Part shown: positions 7,642 through 14,756 of the stretch, piece by piece
Layout: each line of letters starts with the position of its first letter
How positions within the stretch are numbered: the first letter of the stretch is position 1
Assembly: GCA_937890135.1 (NCBI GenBank)
Contig: CALBYC010000149.1
Coordinates: forward strand, 1 to 28,532
DNA: 28,532 nt
Source: an uncultured Parabacteroides sp.
GTDB taxonomy: Bacteria; Bacteroidota; Bacteroidia; Bacteroidales; Tannerellaceae
Direction of reading: 5' to 3'
The notes under the pieces: model-generated
What the model was told of the DNA's origin: nothing
Seen by the model: the letters and a program-made list of their open reading frames with translations, nothing else
The model's database searches: none
Made by a program: the position numbers and the translations under genes

Positions 7642-8171
7642 TGGTAGTGTATCTTGTGAGACATACATCGGTCGATGTACCCGGCGGATTTTCATACGGA
7701 CAGACCGATGTCCCTTTGAAAGAAAGTTTTCCGGCGGAAGCGGAAGCAGTTTCCCGGCAATTGGACGGGGTGGCGTTCGATGCCGTTTATGCCAGTCCTT
7801 CGATTCGTTGCGTCCGGCTTGCCGAAGCGTGTGGTTTTCCCGATGCGCAAAAAGACGAGCGGCTGATGGAATTGGACTTTGGCGAGTGGGAAATGAAGAG
7901 TTGGGACGAAGTCGCTGCCGACCCATATTCCCGGCTTTGGTTCGACGACTGGGTCAATGTCCCCACGAAAAACGGCGAATCCTTCCGAGATCAATATGAC
8001 CGGGTGGCTTCGTTCTTGGACGGCCTGAAGCTGTCCGGCCACGAATGTGCTTGCCTTTTCACGCATGGAGGAGTCCTGGCGTGCGCCAAAGTGTATTCCG
8101 GCCTGTATGGTTTGCATGAAGCGTTGAAACATGTGCCACCGTATGGGGCGGTGGTCCGCATGGAAATATAA
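7638..8171 (+). CDS. cobC: Alpha-ribazole phosphatase CobC (histidine phosphatase family)
   Basis: CobC dephosphorylates alpha-ribazole 5'-phosphate or adenosylcobalamin 5'-phosphate, the last step of nucleotide-loop assembly. The 177-residue protein has the phosphohistidine motif RHT at 8-10 (His9 nucleophile) in YLVRHTSVDVPGGFSYGQTD, which matches CobC closely and differs from the RHG of generic members. LMELDFGEWE carries the family glutamate, and FTHGGVL has the second histidine, His143. The start overlaps the cobS stop by 4 bp. The stop TAA 8169-8171 is followed at once by a 22-bp-period repeat array, with no ordinary terminator seen. Confidence 0.92.
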   Translation: MMVVYLVRHTSVDVPGGFSYGQTDVPLKESFPAEAEAVSRQLDGVAFDAVYASPSIRCVRLAEACGFPDAQKDERLMELDFGEWEMKSWDEVAADPYSRLWFDDWVNVPTKNGESFRDQYDRVASFLDGLKLSGHECACLFTHGGVLACAKVYSGLYGLHEALKHVPPYGAVVRMEI

Positions 8172-8259
8172 AAAGGCCGCACCCTCCAAGGAAAAAGGCC
8201 GCAATGTTTTCGGATAATCATTGCGACCGTTTCTTCGAGTGGATGGGATGAATGACTCC
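8172..8259 (+). repeat. Degenerate 22-bp tandem repeat array after cobC
   Basis: Four units lie at exact 22-bp steps: AAAGGCCGCACCC (8172), AAAGGCCGCAATG (8194), AATCATTGCGACC (8216) and a weaker AGTGGATGGGATG (8238). The array starts on the base after the cobC stop. Units 8194 and 8216 are partly complementary: 8197-8206 pairs with 8219-8228 around a 12-nt loop whose minus-strand reading ends CCGAAAA, the same loop end as in the arrays at 136 and 19216. The single internal mismatch C8199/A8226 becomes a G-U pair on the minus strand, where the hairpin is followed by five Ts. Together with the -7 box at 8279 the array fills the cobC-potA gap. Confidence 0.65.
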
Positions 8260-8278
8260 AATATTCGAGAGAAATATA

Positions 8279-8286
8279 TATCTTTG
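8279..8286 (+). promoter_or_regulatory. Candidate -7 box for the pot operon
   Basis: TATCTTTG matches TAnnTTTG exactly. A start site a few bases downstream would give a leader of about 20 nt to the ATG at 8314, which supports that start over in-frame upstream codons at 8221 (TTG) and 8248 (ATG). No convincing TTTG lies 19-21 bp upstream. Confidence 0.5.
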
Positions 8287-8313
8287 TCGCAATTAAAAAA
8301 ACATAAGCAAGAA

Positions 8314-9717
8314 ATGCAAGAATCTGACTACATTATCAGGGTAGAACATGTCTCAAAGAACTTCGGGGACAAGGCCGTTCTGAATGATGTAAGCTTACAT
8401 GTCCGAAAAGGCGAGTTCGTGACGATACTGGGACCTTCCGGTTGCGGAAAGACCACCTTGCTACGTCTTATAGCCGGCTTCCAGACCGCTAACGAAGGAT
8501 TCATTACCATCTCGGGCCGCGATATCACACAGACACCTCCGCATAAGCGTCCGGTAAACACCGTCTTCCAAAAGTATGCACTTTTCCCGCATCTGAATGT
8601 TTATAATAATATAGCTTTCGGCTTGAAGCTGAAGAAACTGTCCAAGGCAGTCATAGAAAGGAAAGTCAAGCAGGCGTTGAAGATGGTCGGGCTGACGGAT
8701 TACGAGTTCAGGGATGTCGACTCCCTCTCCGGCGGGCAGCAGCAGCGGGTCGCCATAGCAAGAGCTATCGTAAATGAGCCGGAAGTGCTGTTGCTGGACG
8801 AGCCGCTGGCGGCGTTGGATTTGAAAATGCGTAAGGACATGCAAATGGAATTGAAAGAGATGCATAAATCGTTAGGCATTACCTTTGTATATGTGACGCA
8901 TGACCAAGAGGAAGCGTTGACGCTTAGTGATACGATTGTAGTCATGAGCGAAGGGAAGATTCAGCAAACGGGGACGCCGACCGACATATACAACGAACCT
9001 GTCAATTCATTTGTGGCGGATTTTATCGGGGAAAGCAACATATTGAACGGCATTATGGTGAAAGACAAAGTTGTCCGTTTCGCAGGCCATACTTTTGACT
9101 GCGTGGACGAGGGGTTTGGGGAAATGGCCCCGGTTGATGTCGTGTTGCGCCCGGAAGATATTTACATATTCGAGTTGTCCGAAGCAGCGATGCTGAGAGG
9201 AGTCGTGACATCTTGCATTTTTAAAGGAGTCCATTATGAAATGACGGTGCAAACGCCTGAAGGATATGAATTTGTCGTGCAGGATTATCGCATGTTCCCT
9301 GTGGATGAAGAGGTGGGATTGCGTATCAAGCCTTTTGACATCCACGTCATGAAAAAAGAGCGTATATGCAACACTTTCGAGGGTAAGATGATTGATTCCA
9401 CGCATGTCGAGTTTTTAGGGTGTTCGTTTGAATGCAAGGAACAGGCCATGGAGGCTGGCAGCGCGGTAACAGTCGAGGTGGATTTCGGGAAGGTAACACT
9501 GGAAGATAATGAAGAAGATGGGACTTTGACGGGTGAAGTGAAGTTTATTCTTTACAAAGGCAATCACTATCATTTGACCGTCTTATCCGATTGGGATGAA
9601 GATATTTTTGTAGATACAGATGACGTTTGGGATGATGGAGACCGTGTCGGAATCCGGATAGCCCCCCAAGACATACGTATTTATTCATCAATAAAAAAGA
9701 AAGGAAGTGTTGGGTAG
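8314..9717 (+). CDS. potA: Spermidine/putrescine ABC transporter ATP-binding protein PotA
   Basis: This is the ATPase that powers polyamine import with PotB, PotC and PotD. From ATG 8314 it has 467 residues: Walker A GPSGCGKTT at 40-48, Q-loop region NTVFQKYALFPHL, signature LSGGQQQRVAIARA, Walker B VLLLDEPLAALD and switch FVYVTHDQEEAL. The nucleotide-binding domain is followed by about 200 residues containing what look like two tandem TOBE-like barrels (cores VVLRPEDIYIF and, later, VGIRIAPQDIRIY), making it longer than the roughly 380-residue enterobacterial PotA. The open frame extends upstream to 8221, but that region lies in a repeat array and upstream of the -7 box, so I place the start at 8314. 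The last 11 bp overlap potB. Confidence 0.92.
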   Translation: MQESDYIIRVEHVSKNFGDKAVLNDVSLHVRKGEFVTILGPSGCGKTTLLRLIAGFQTANEGFITISGRDITQTPPHKRPVNTVFQKYALFPHLNVYNNIAFGLKLKKLSKAVIERKVKQALKMVGLTDYEFRDVDSLSGGQQQRVAIARAIVNEPEVLLLDEPLAALDLKMRKDMQMELKEMHKSLGITFVYVTHDQEEALTLSDTIVVMSEGKIQQTGTPTDIYNEPVNSFVADFIGESNILNGIMVKDKVVRFAGHTFDCVDEGFGEMAPVDVVLRPEDIYIFELSEAAMLRGVVTSCIFKGVHYEMTVQTPEGYEFVVQDYRMFPVDEEVGLRIKPFDIHVMKKERICNTFEGKMIDSTHVEFLGCSFECKEQAMEAGSAVTVEVDFGKVTLEDNEEDGTLTGEVKFILYKGNHYHLTVLSDWDEDIFVDTDDVWDDGDRVGIRIAPQDIRIYSSIKKKGSVG

Positions 9718-10507
9718 TAGAATTACAGCTCTTTTGGCTAAGCGTAGGAACTGGGTGATTCCGTATGTCGTCTTTATGATGATTTTCGTAATTGCCCCCT
9801 TATTTTTAATTGTATATTATGCTTTTACAGATGCTGATGGCGCATTTTCGTTGGTGAATTTCCGCAAATTCATGGTTCACCCTGAGTCTGTCAATACATT
9901 TGTTTATTCGGTCGGCATCGCTTTGATAACGACTCTTGCCTGTTTGGTGCTGAGTTATCCTGCTGCATGGATATTGAGCCGTTCGGACAATAGTACGTCG
10001 CAGACAATCGTCATGTTGTTCATCCTGCCCATGTGGGTGAACATTTTGATTCGCACTTTGGCGACTGTCGCTCTCTTTGACTTCTTGAATATGCCCTTGG
10101 GGGAAGGAGCTTTGATTTTTGGCATGATATATAACTTTTTGCCATTTATGCTTTACCCGATATACAACACTTTGCAGAAGATGGACAAGAGTTTGATCGA
10201 AGCGGCCCAAGATTTGGGCGCTACCCCGTCGCAGGTGTTTTTGAAAGTAATATTCCCGCTCTCCATGCCCGGTATCATGAGTGGTGTAGTCATGGTATTT
10301 ATGCCGACAATATCGACATTTGCTATTGCTGAATTACTGACGATGAACAATATTAAATTGTTTGGTACGACTATTCAGGAGAATATTAATAATGGCATGT
10401 GGAACTATGGAGCAGCATTGTCTTTAATTATGCTGTTATTGATGGGGGTGACTTGCCTGCTGGGAGGTGATGATGACAATGAAACTAATGAAGGAGGGCT
10501 GATGTGA
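9707..10507 (+). CDS. potB: Spermidine/putrescine ABC transporter permease PotB
   Basis: A 266-residue inner-membrane permease with about six helices; the first is at about 18-38 (VIPYVVFMMIFVIAPLFLIV). The EAA loop that contacts the ATPase is EAAQDLGATPSQVFLKVIFP at about 165-184. There is no ATG near the start: the frame opens at GTG 9707 or TTG 9710, just after an AAAGGAA purine run, and later Met codons lie inside the first helix. The gene overlaps potA by 11 bp, and its TGA shares a base with the potC ATG, so the genes are tightly coupled. Together with PotC it forms the transmembrane channel. Confidence 0.9.
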   Translation: MLGSRITALLAKRRNWVIPYVVFMMIFVIAPLFLIVYYAFTDADGAFSLVNFRKFMVHPESVNTFVYSVGIALITTLACLVLSYPAAWILSRSDNSTSQTIVMLFILPMWVNILIRTLATVALFDFLNMPLGEGALIFGMIYNFLPFMLYPIYNTLQKMDKSLIEAAQDLGATPSQVFLKVIFPLSMPGIMSGVVMVFMPTISTFAIAELLTMNNIKLFGTTIQENINNGMWNYGAALSLIMLLLMGVTCLLGGDDDNETNEGGLM

Positions 10508-11295
10508 TGAGATATATTTCAAAAATCTATCTGTGGTTTTTATTGGCTCTTCTTTATTTGCCGATTGCTATCATCATATTTTTTTCGTTTACCGATTCAA
10601 AGGTATTAGGCAATTGGACGGGCTTCTCCCTTAAGTTGTACTGCTCTTTGTTCGCAGGCAATGTGCAGCATTCGTTAGTCGGAGCTATTTGGAATACATT
10701 CGCCATTGCTGTCATAGCTTCAGCCGCATCTACTTTTTTGGGTAGCATCGCTGCTATAGGAATTTTTAATTTACGGAACAGGACTCGTCAAATTGTCAGT
10801 TTTATGAATAGTATTCCGATGATGAATTCCGATATTATTACGGGTATATCATTATTCCTTTTGTTTGTCAGTTTGGGCATATCGCAAGGATTCACCACGG
10901 TAGTGCTGGCACATATTACTTTTTGTACTCCTTATGTGGTCTTAAGCGTACTCCCCCGATTACGCCAGATGAACCCAAACATATATGAAGCGGCTCTTGA
11001 TTTGGGTGCTACTCCCATTCAAGCGTTACGAAAAGTGATTTTCCCGGAGATACGCCCGGGCATGGTAAGTGGCTTTATTTTGGCATTTACGCTTTCTATT
11101 GATGATTTCGCCGTGACAATCTTCACGATTGGAAATGAAGGACTGGAAACTTTATCCACTTTTATCTATGCTGATGCGCGTAAAGGCGGATTGACACCTG
11201 AATTACGTCCTTTGTCCACTATCATTTTCGTCGCAGTACTGGTGTTGCTGTTGATAATCAATAAACGTTCCGAAAACAAGTTTGCTAATAAATAG
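10507..11295 (+). CDS. potC: Spermidine/putrescine ABC transporter permease PotC
   Basis: The second permease subunit, 262 residues and about six helices, starts MRYISKIYLWFLLALLYLPI. The EAA loop is EAALDLGATPIQALRKVIFP, closely parallel to that of PotB. SIDDFAVTIFT near the C-terminal third is a typical PotC/PotI segment. I chose ATG 10507, which overlaps the potB stop as TGATG; a GTG at 10504 is in frame but less likely. The stop TAG is followed within 12 bp by potD. Confidence 0.92.
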   Translation: MRYISKIYLWFLLALLYLPIAIIIFFSFTDSKVLGNWTGFSLKLYCSLFAGNVQHSLVGAIWNTFAIAVIASAASTFLGSIAAIGIFNLRNRTRQIVSFMNSIPMMNSDIITGISLFLLFVSLGISQGFTTVVLAHITFCTPYVVLSVLPRLRQMNPNIYEAALDLGATPIQALRKVIFPEIRPGMVSGFILAFTLSIDDFAVTIFTIGNEGLETLSTFIYADARKGGLTPELRPLSTIIFVAVLVLLLIINKRSENKFANK

Positions 11296-11307
11296 GAGAT
11301 GGAAAAA

Positions 11308-12642
11308 ATGAAATATTATATGGTCGGGTGGTTGGCTTTGTTTGCAGCTTTGTTTGCTTTTTCTTCTTGTGGAGATAACAATGAAGAGCGATGCAAAGTG
11401 TTGAAAGTCTACAATTGGGCCGACTATATAGATGAGGATGTTTTGCGGGAATTTCCTGCATGGTATAAGGAGCAAACGGGCGAGGACGTTAGGATTATAT
11501 ATCAGGTTTTCGATATCAACGAAATTATGTTGACCAAAATAGAACGTGGACATGAGGACTTTGATGTGGTATGTCCTTCGGAATATATCATTGAACGAAT
11601 GATGAAAAAGAAGTTGTTGAAGCCAATAAACCGTAACTTTGGAAAAACTCCTGACTACTTGGGTAATTTGTCTCCTTACATTCAAGGCCAGCTAAATAAG
11701 ATGAGTTTGCCGGGAATGAGAACGACCGATTATGTCGCTGCTTATATGTGGGGTACCACAGGACTGTTATACAATGTGAAAGAAGTGAAACGTAAAGATG
11801 TCGAGAGCTGGTACTGTTTGTGGAATCCCAAGTTCCGTAACCGTATCCTAATGAAGGACAGCTATCGCGATGCGTTCGGGACAGCTGTCATTTTTGCTCA
11901 TGCGGCAGAATTGGAGGCCGGAAAGGTTACCGTCGAGGATTTGATGAACGACAATTCCCGTGAGGCAGTTGATTTAGCGGAGAAATACTTGAAAGAAATG
12001 AAGCCAAACATTGCTGGTTGGGAAACTGATTTTGGAAAGGAAATCATGACGAAAGGAAAGGCGTGGATCAACTTGACTTGGAGTGGGGATGCTGTCTGGG
12101 CAATGGAAGAGGCCGAGGCAATAGGGGTTCAGTTGGATTATGTTGTGCCAAAAGAAGGTAGTAATATTTGGTATGACGGATGGGTTATTCCAAAATATGC
12201 TAGGAATGAGAAGGCTGCCAGCTATTTTATCAACTACCTTTGCCGTCCGGACATCGCATTACGCAATATGGACGCTACAGGCTATGTCTGTGCAGTGGCC
12301 ACGCCGGAAATATTTGAAGCAAAAGTTGACGATGGAATAGAGCAGGTGAGCGACCTGAGTTATTTCTTTGGTGAAGGCATGGGGGCCGACAGCGTCCATA
12401 TTAACCCTGTCCAGTACCCCGATAGAAAAGTGGTTGAACGCTGCGCCATGATACGAGATTTTGGCAGTGATACAGAATATGTTTTGGAAATGTGGAGTCA
12501 TGTAAAAGGTGACAATTTAAATAGTAGCTTGGTCGTTTTCATCTTTGCCGTATTCGGCGCACTCTTCGTTTGGACGATATGTCGCCGGTATAAGGCATAT
12601 CAGCATAAGAAAAATAGGCATCGCCGGTGTAAACGTAGATAA
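11308..12642 (+). CDS. potD: Spermidine/putrescine-binding lipoprotein PotD with a C-terminal membrane helix
   Basis: This substrate-binding protein delivers polyamines to PotBC. From ATG 11308 the N-terminus is a lipoprotein signal ending FSSC with the acylated Cys21. The mature part starts with LKVYNWADYIDEDVL, the PotD/PotF opening, and contains DVVCPSEYIIERM and GKAWINLTWSGDAVWAMEEA, which line the polyamine site in this family. Unusually for PotD, the last 40 residues hold a hydrophobic helix (SLVVFIFAVFGALFVWTI) and a very basic tail, so the protein would be tethered at both ends. ATG 11299 is also in frame, but AGGAG at 11294-11298 abuts it and is correctly spaced (9 bp) for 11308. The HAD gene begins 11 bp later. 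Confidence 0.9.
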   Translation: MKYYMVGWLALFAALFAFSSCGDNNEERCKVLKVYNWADYIDEDVLREFPAWYKEQTGEDVRIIYQVFDINEIMLTKIERGHEDFDVVCPSEYIIERMMKKKLLKPINRNFGKTPDYLGNLSPYIQGQLNKMSLPGMRTTDYVAAYMWGTTGLLYNVKEVKRKDVESWYCLWNPKFRNRILMKDSYRDAFGTAVIFAHAAELEAGKVTVEDLMNDNSREAVDLAEKYLKEMKPNIAGWETDFGKEIMTKGKAWINLTWSGDAVWAMEEAEAIGVQLDYVVPKEGSNIWYDGWVIPKYARNEKAASYFINYLCRPDIALRNMDATGYVCAVATPEIFEAKVDDGIEQVSDLSYFFGEGMGADSVHINPVQYPDRKVVERCAMIRDFGSDTEYVLEMWSHVKGDNLNSSLVVFIFAVFGALFVWTICRRYKAYQHKKNRHRRCKRR

Positions 12643-12653
12643 TGAGGTAGACT

Positions 12654-13268
12654 ATGGACAGAATAAAGAATCTGATATTTGATTTCGGGGGGGTGCTGAT
12701 CAATCTTGATCGGACTGCTTGCCGCATGGCATTTGAACAGCTGGGAATTGACAGCATACATGAAAGTGTCCTTGATGATTACAGGCAGAAAGAGTTGTTT
12801 ATGCAGTTGGAATCGGGCAACATTTCTGCAGCTGCATTTCGTGCAGGAATGCGTCGATTGTCCGAACGAAACTTGACTGATGCTCAAATAGACAAAGCAT
12901 GGAATGCGATGTTGGCTGATATTCCATCCTATAAATTGGAATGCCTCTTGCATTTGAAGCATCGTTATCATATTTTATTGTTAAGTAACACAAACTGCAT
13001 TCATTGGCAGTGGGCAGTGCAGCATAGTTTTCATTACAAAGGGTATGAGGTGGACGATTTCTTCGATAGAATTTACCTGTCTTATGAGTTGCACATGCAG
13101 AAACCCGATGTGGAAATATTTAAATATGTATTAAGAGATGCAGTAATACTCCCGGAAGAGACCTTTTTTTTAGATGATTCTGCATCAAACTGCAGCGCTG
13201 CGGAATCATTGGGAATACAAACTTATTGTTGCCCTGCTAGTTCGGACTGGACATTCTTGTTTGAATAA
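12654..13268 (+). CDS. HAD superfamily (IA) phosphatase, YihX-like
   Basis: This 204-residue protein is a subfamily IA haloacid dehalogenase-type hydrolase. Motif I is LIFDFGGVLINLD (Asp10 nucleophile, with Gly12 in place of the second Asp, as in YihX), motif II is LLLSNTN at about 102-108, motif III is the Lys in MQKPDVEIF, and motif IV is FFLDDSASN. The stretch RIYLSYELHMQKPDVEIFKYVL resembles E. coli YihX, an alpha-glucose-1-phosphate phosphatase, but the substrate cannot be read from sequence. It follows potD by 11 bp and is probably the last gene of the pot operon. A functional link to polyamines is not evident. A MATE gene with its own -7 box follows. Confidence 0.85.
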   Translation: MDRIKNLIFDFGGVLINLDRTACRMAFEQLGIDSIHESVLDDYRQKELFMQLESGNISAAAFRAGMRRLSERNLTDAQIDKAWNAMLADIPSYKLECLLHLKHRYHILLLSNTNCIHWQWAVQHSFHYKGYEVDDFFDRIYLSYELHMQKPDVEIFKYVLRDAVILPEETFFLDDSASNCSAAESLGIQTYCCPASSDWTFLFE

Positions 13269-13323
13269 ATGACTAATTCACATTCATTATACCGTATCAT
13301 TTTATTAAGCCGTCAAAACATAG

Positions 13324-13331
13324 TATATTTG
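13324..13331 (+). promoter_or_regulatory. Candidate -7 box for the MATE gene
   Basis: TATATTTG matches TAnnTTTG and lies 24 bp before the ATG at 13356. It sits inside the upstream extension of the open frame that begins at 13269, so it argues for the later start. No strong -33 box is seen. Confidence 0.5.
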
Positions 13332-13355
13332 TCCACAAATAAGCAAAAGCAGAAT

Positions 13356-14708
13356 ATGTCAGTAAAACATTCACCATTAACTTTAGGAACAGAACCTATC
13401 GGAAAGTTATTAACTAAATTTGCTTTGCCTTCTATTATAGCGATGACGGCCTCTTCGCTATACAATATGACAGACAGCATATTTATTGGCCATGGAGTTG
13501 GCCCATTAGGGATTGCCGGGCTGGCATTGACATTTCCGTTGATGAACTTAGCGGCCGCATTTGGTTCCTTGGTGGGAGTCGGTGCTTCTACATTGGTATC
13601 TGTCAAATTAGGCCAAAAAGATTATGATGGAGCAAACAATGTGTTAGGGAATGTGTTTACTTTGAATTTGATAATGGGTATCGCTTTTTCTATTATATTT
13701 TTGTTGCTGTTGGAACCGATACTCTATTTTTTTGGGGCTAGCGCGCAGACTTTGCCATATGCCAAAGACTATATGGAAGTCATCCTTTATGGTAATGTGA
13801 TAACCCATATGTATTTAGGCTTGAATGCAGTGCTCCGTTCCTCAGGTTTCCCACAAATGGCAATGGGTGCAACATTGGTATCTGTTGTAATCAACTGTAT
13901 GCTGACTCCTTTTTTTATTTTTGTGTTAGGTTGGGGAATCAAAGGTGCGGCATGGGCAACTGTATTGTCGCAGGCTATATCTTTGACCGGACAATTAATC
14001 CATTTTGCTCGCCCGTCCCAACTGCTACATTTCCATAAAGGCATTTATCGCTTGCATAACGAATTAGTCCGTGGGATTATCTCGATAGGCATGTCTCCTT
14101 TTTTAATGAATATGTGCTCTTGCCTGATAGTCCTTTTGATTAATTTAGGTTTGAAAGAACATGGAGGAGACATGGCCATTGGAGCATATGGCATCGTTAA
14201 TCGTATTTCATTCCTTTTCGTGATGATTATTATGGGATTTAATCAAGGAATGCAACCAATTGCTGGATACAATTTTGGAGCACGCCTTTTCCCCCGTGTA
14301 CTTGAAGTGACGCGTTTAACAACCTATTGGGCAATAGGAGTCGCCTCGACAGGTTTTTTGATATGTGAATTGATACCTTCTGTCATAGTGGGATTATTTA
14401 CCAGCGATAGCGAACTGATGTCTGTTTCCATTCATGGGTTACGTATCGTGTTTGCGGTCTTTCCTATGGTCGGTTTTCAAATGGTATCCACAAACTTCTT
14501 TATGTCTGTAGGTCTATCCAAGAAAGCTATTTTTTTGTCACTGACTCGTCAAATGCTTTTTTTAGTACCCTTGTTGATTGTATTGCCGAAAATTTGGGGA
14601 ACTTTTGGCGTTTGGGTCAGCTTGCCAATATCTGATTTGATAGCGACCATAGTTACGGCGATTGTATTGATTCGCCAGTATCGCCTATTTACGAAAGTTG
14701 AATATTGA
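13356..14708 (+). CDS. MATE family multidrug/sodium efflux transporter
   Basis: A 450-residue protein with about twelve hydrophobic segments in two homologous halves, typical of MATE exporters that expel cationic drugs or metabolites using a Na+ or H+ gradient. The start MSVKHSPLTLGTEPIGKLLTKFALPSIIAM matches the usual Bacteroidetes MATE N-terminus. YNMTDSIFIGHGVGPLGIAGLALTFP and, in the second half, FNQGMQPIAGYNFGA are family signatures. The open frame extends upstream to ATG 13269, directly after the HAD stop, but that would add 29 non-conserved residues covering the -7 box. The substrate is unknown. Confidence 0.9.
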   Translation: MSVKHSPLTLGTEPIGKLLTKFALPSIIAMTASSLYNMTDSIFIGHGVGPLGIAGLALTFPLMNLAAAFGSLVGVGASTLVSVKLGQKDYDGANNVLGNVFTLNLIMGIAFSIIFLLLLEPILYFFGASAQTLPYAKDYMEVILYGNVITHMYLGLNAVLRSSGFPQMAMGATLVSVVINCMLTPFFIFVLGWGIKGAAWATVLSQAISLTGQLIHFARPSQLLHFHKGIYRLHNELVRGIISIGMSPFLMNMCSCLIVLLINLGLKEHGGDMAIGAYGIVNRISFLFVMIIMGFNQGMQPIAGYNFGARLFPRVLEVTRLTTYWAIGVASTGFLICELIPSVIVGLFTSDSELMSVSIHGLRIVFAVFPMVGFQMVSTNFFMSVGLSKKAIFLSLTRQMLFLVPLLIVLPKIWGTFGVWVSLPISDLIATIVTAIVLIRQYRLFTKVEY

Positions 14709-14756
14709 TTAGGAAGCTTGGAGGTAAATAGGATTGCTTATTAAAACATAAAACGT

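Noticed and set aside
8221..8313. Upstream extension of potA to TTG 8221 or ATG 8248
   Set aside because: The extension overlaps the repeat array and the -7 box at 8279-8286, and the added residues do not look like a PotA N-terminus.
13269..13355. Upstream start of the MATE gene at ATG 13269
   Set aside because: It would add 29 residues across a perfect -7 box; the family N-terminus fits ATG 13356.
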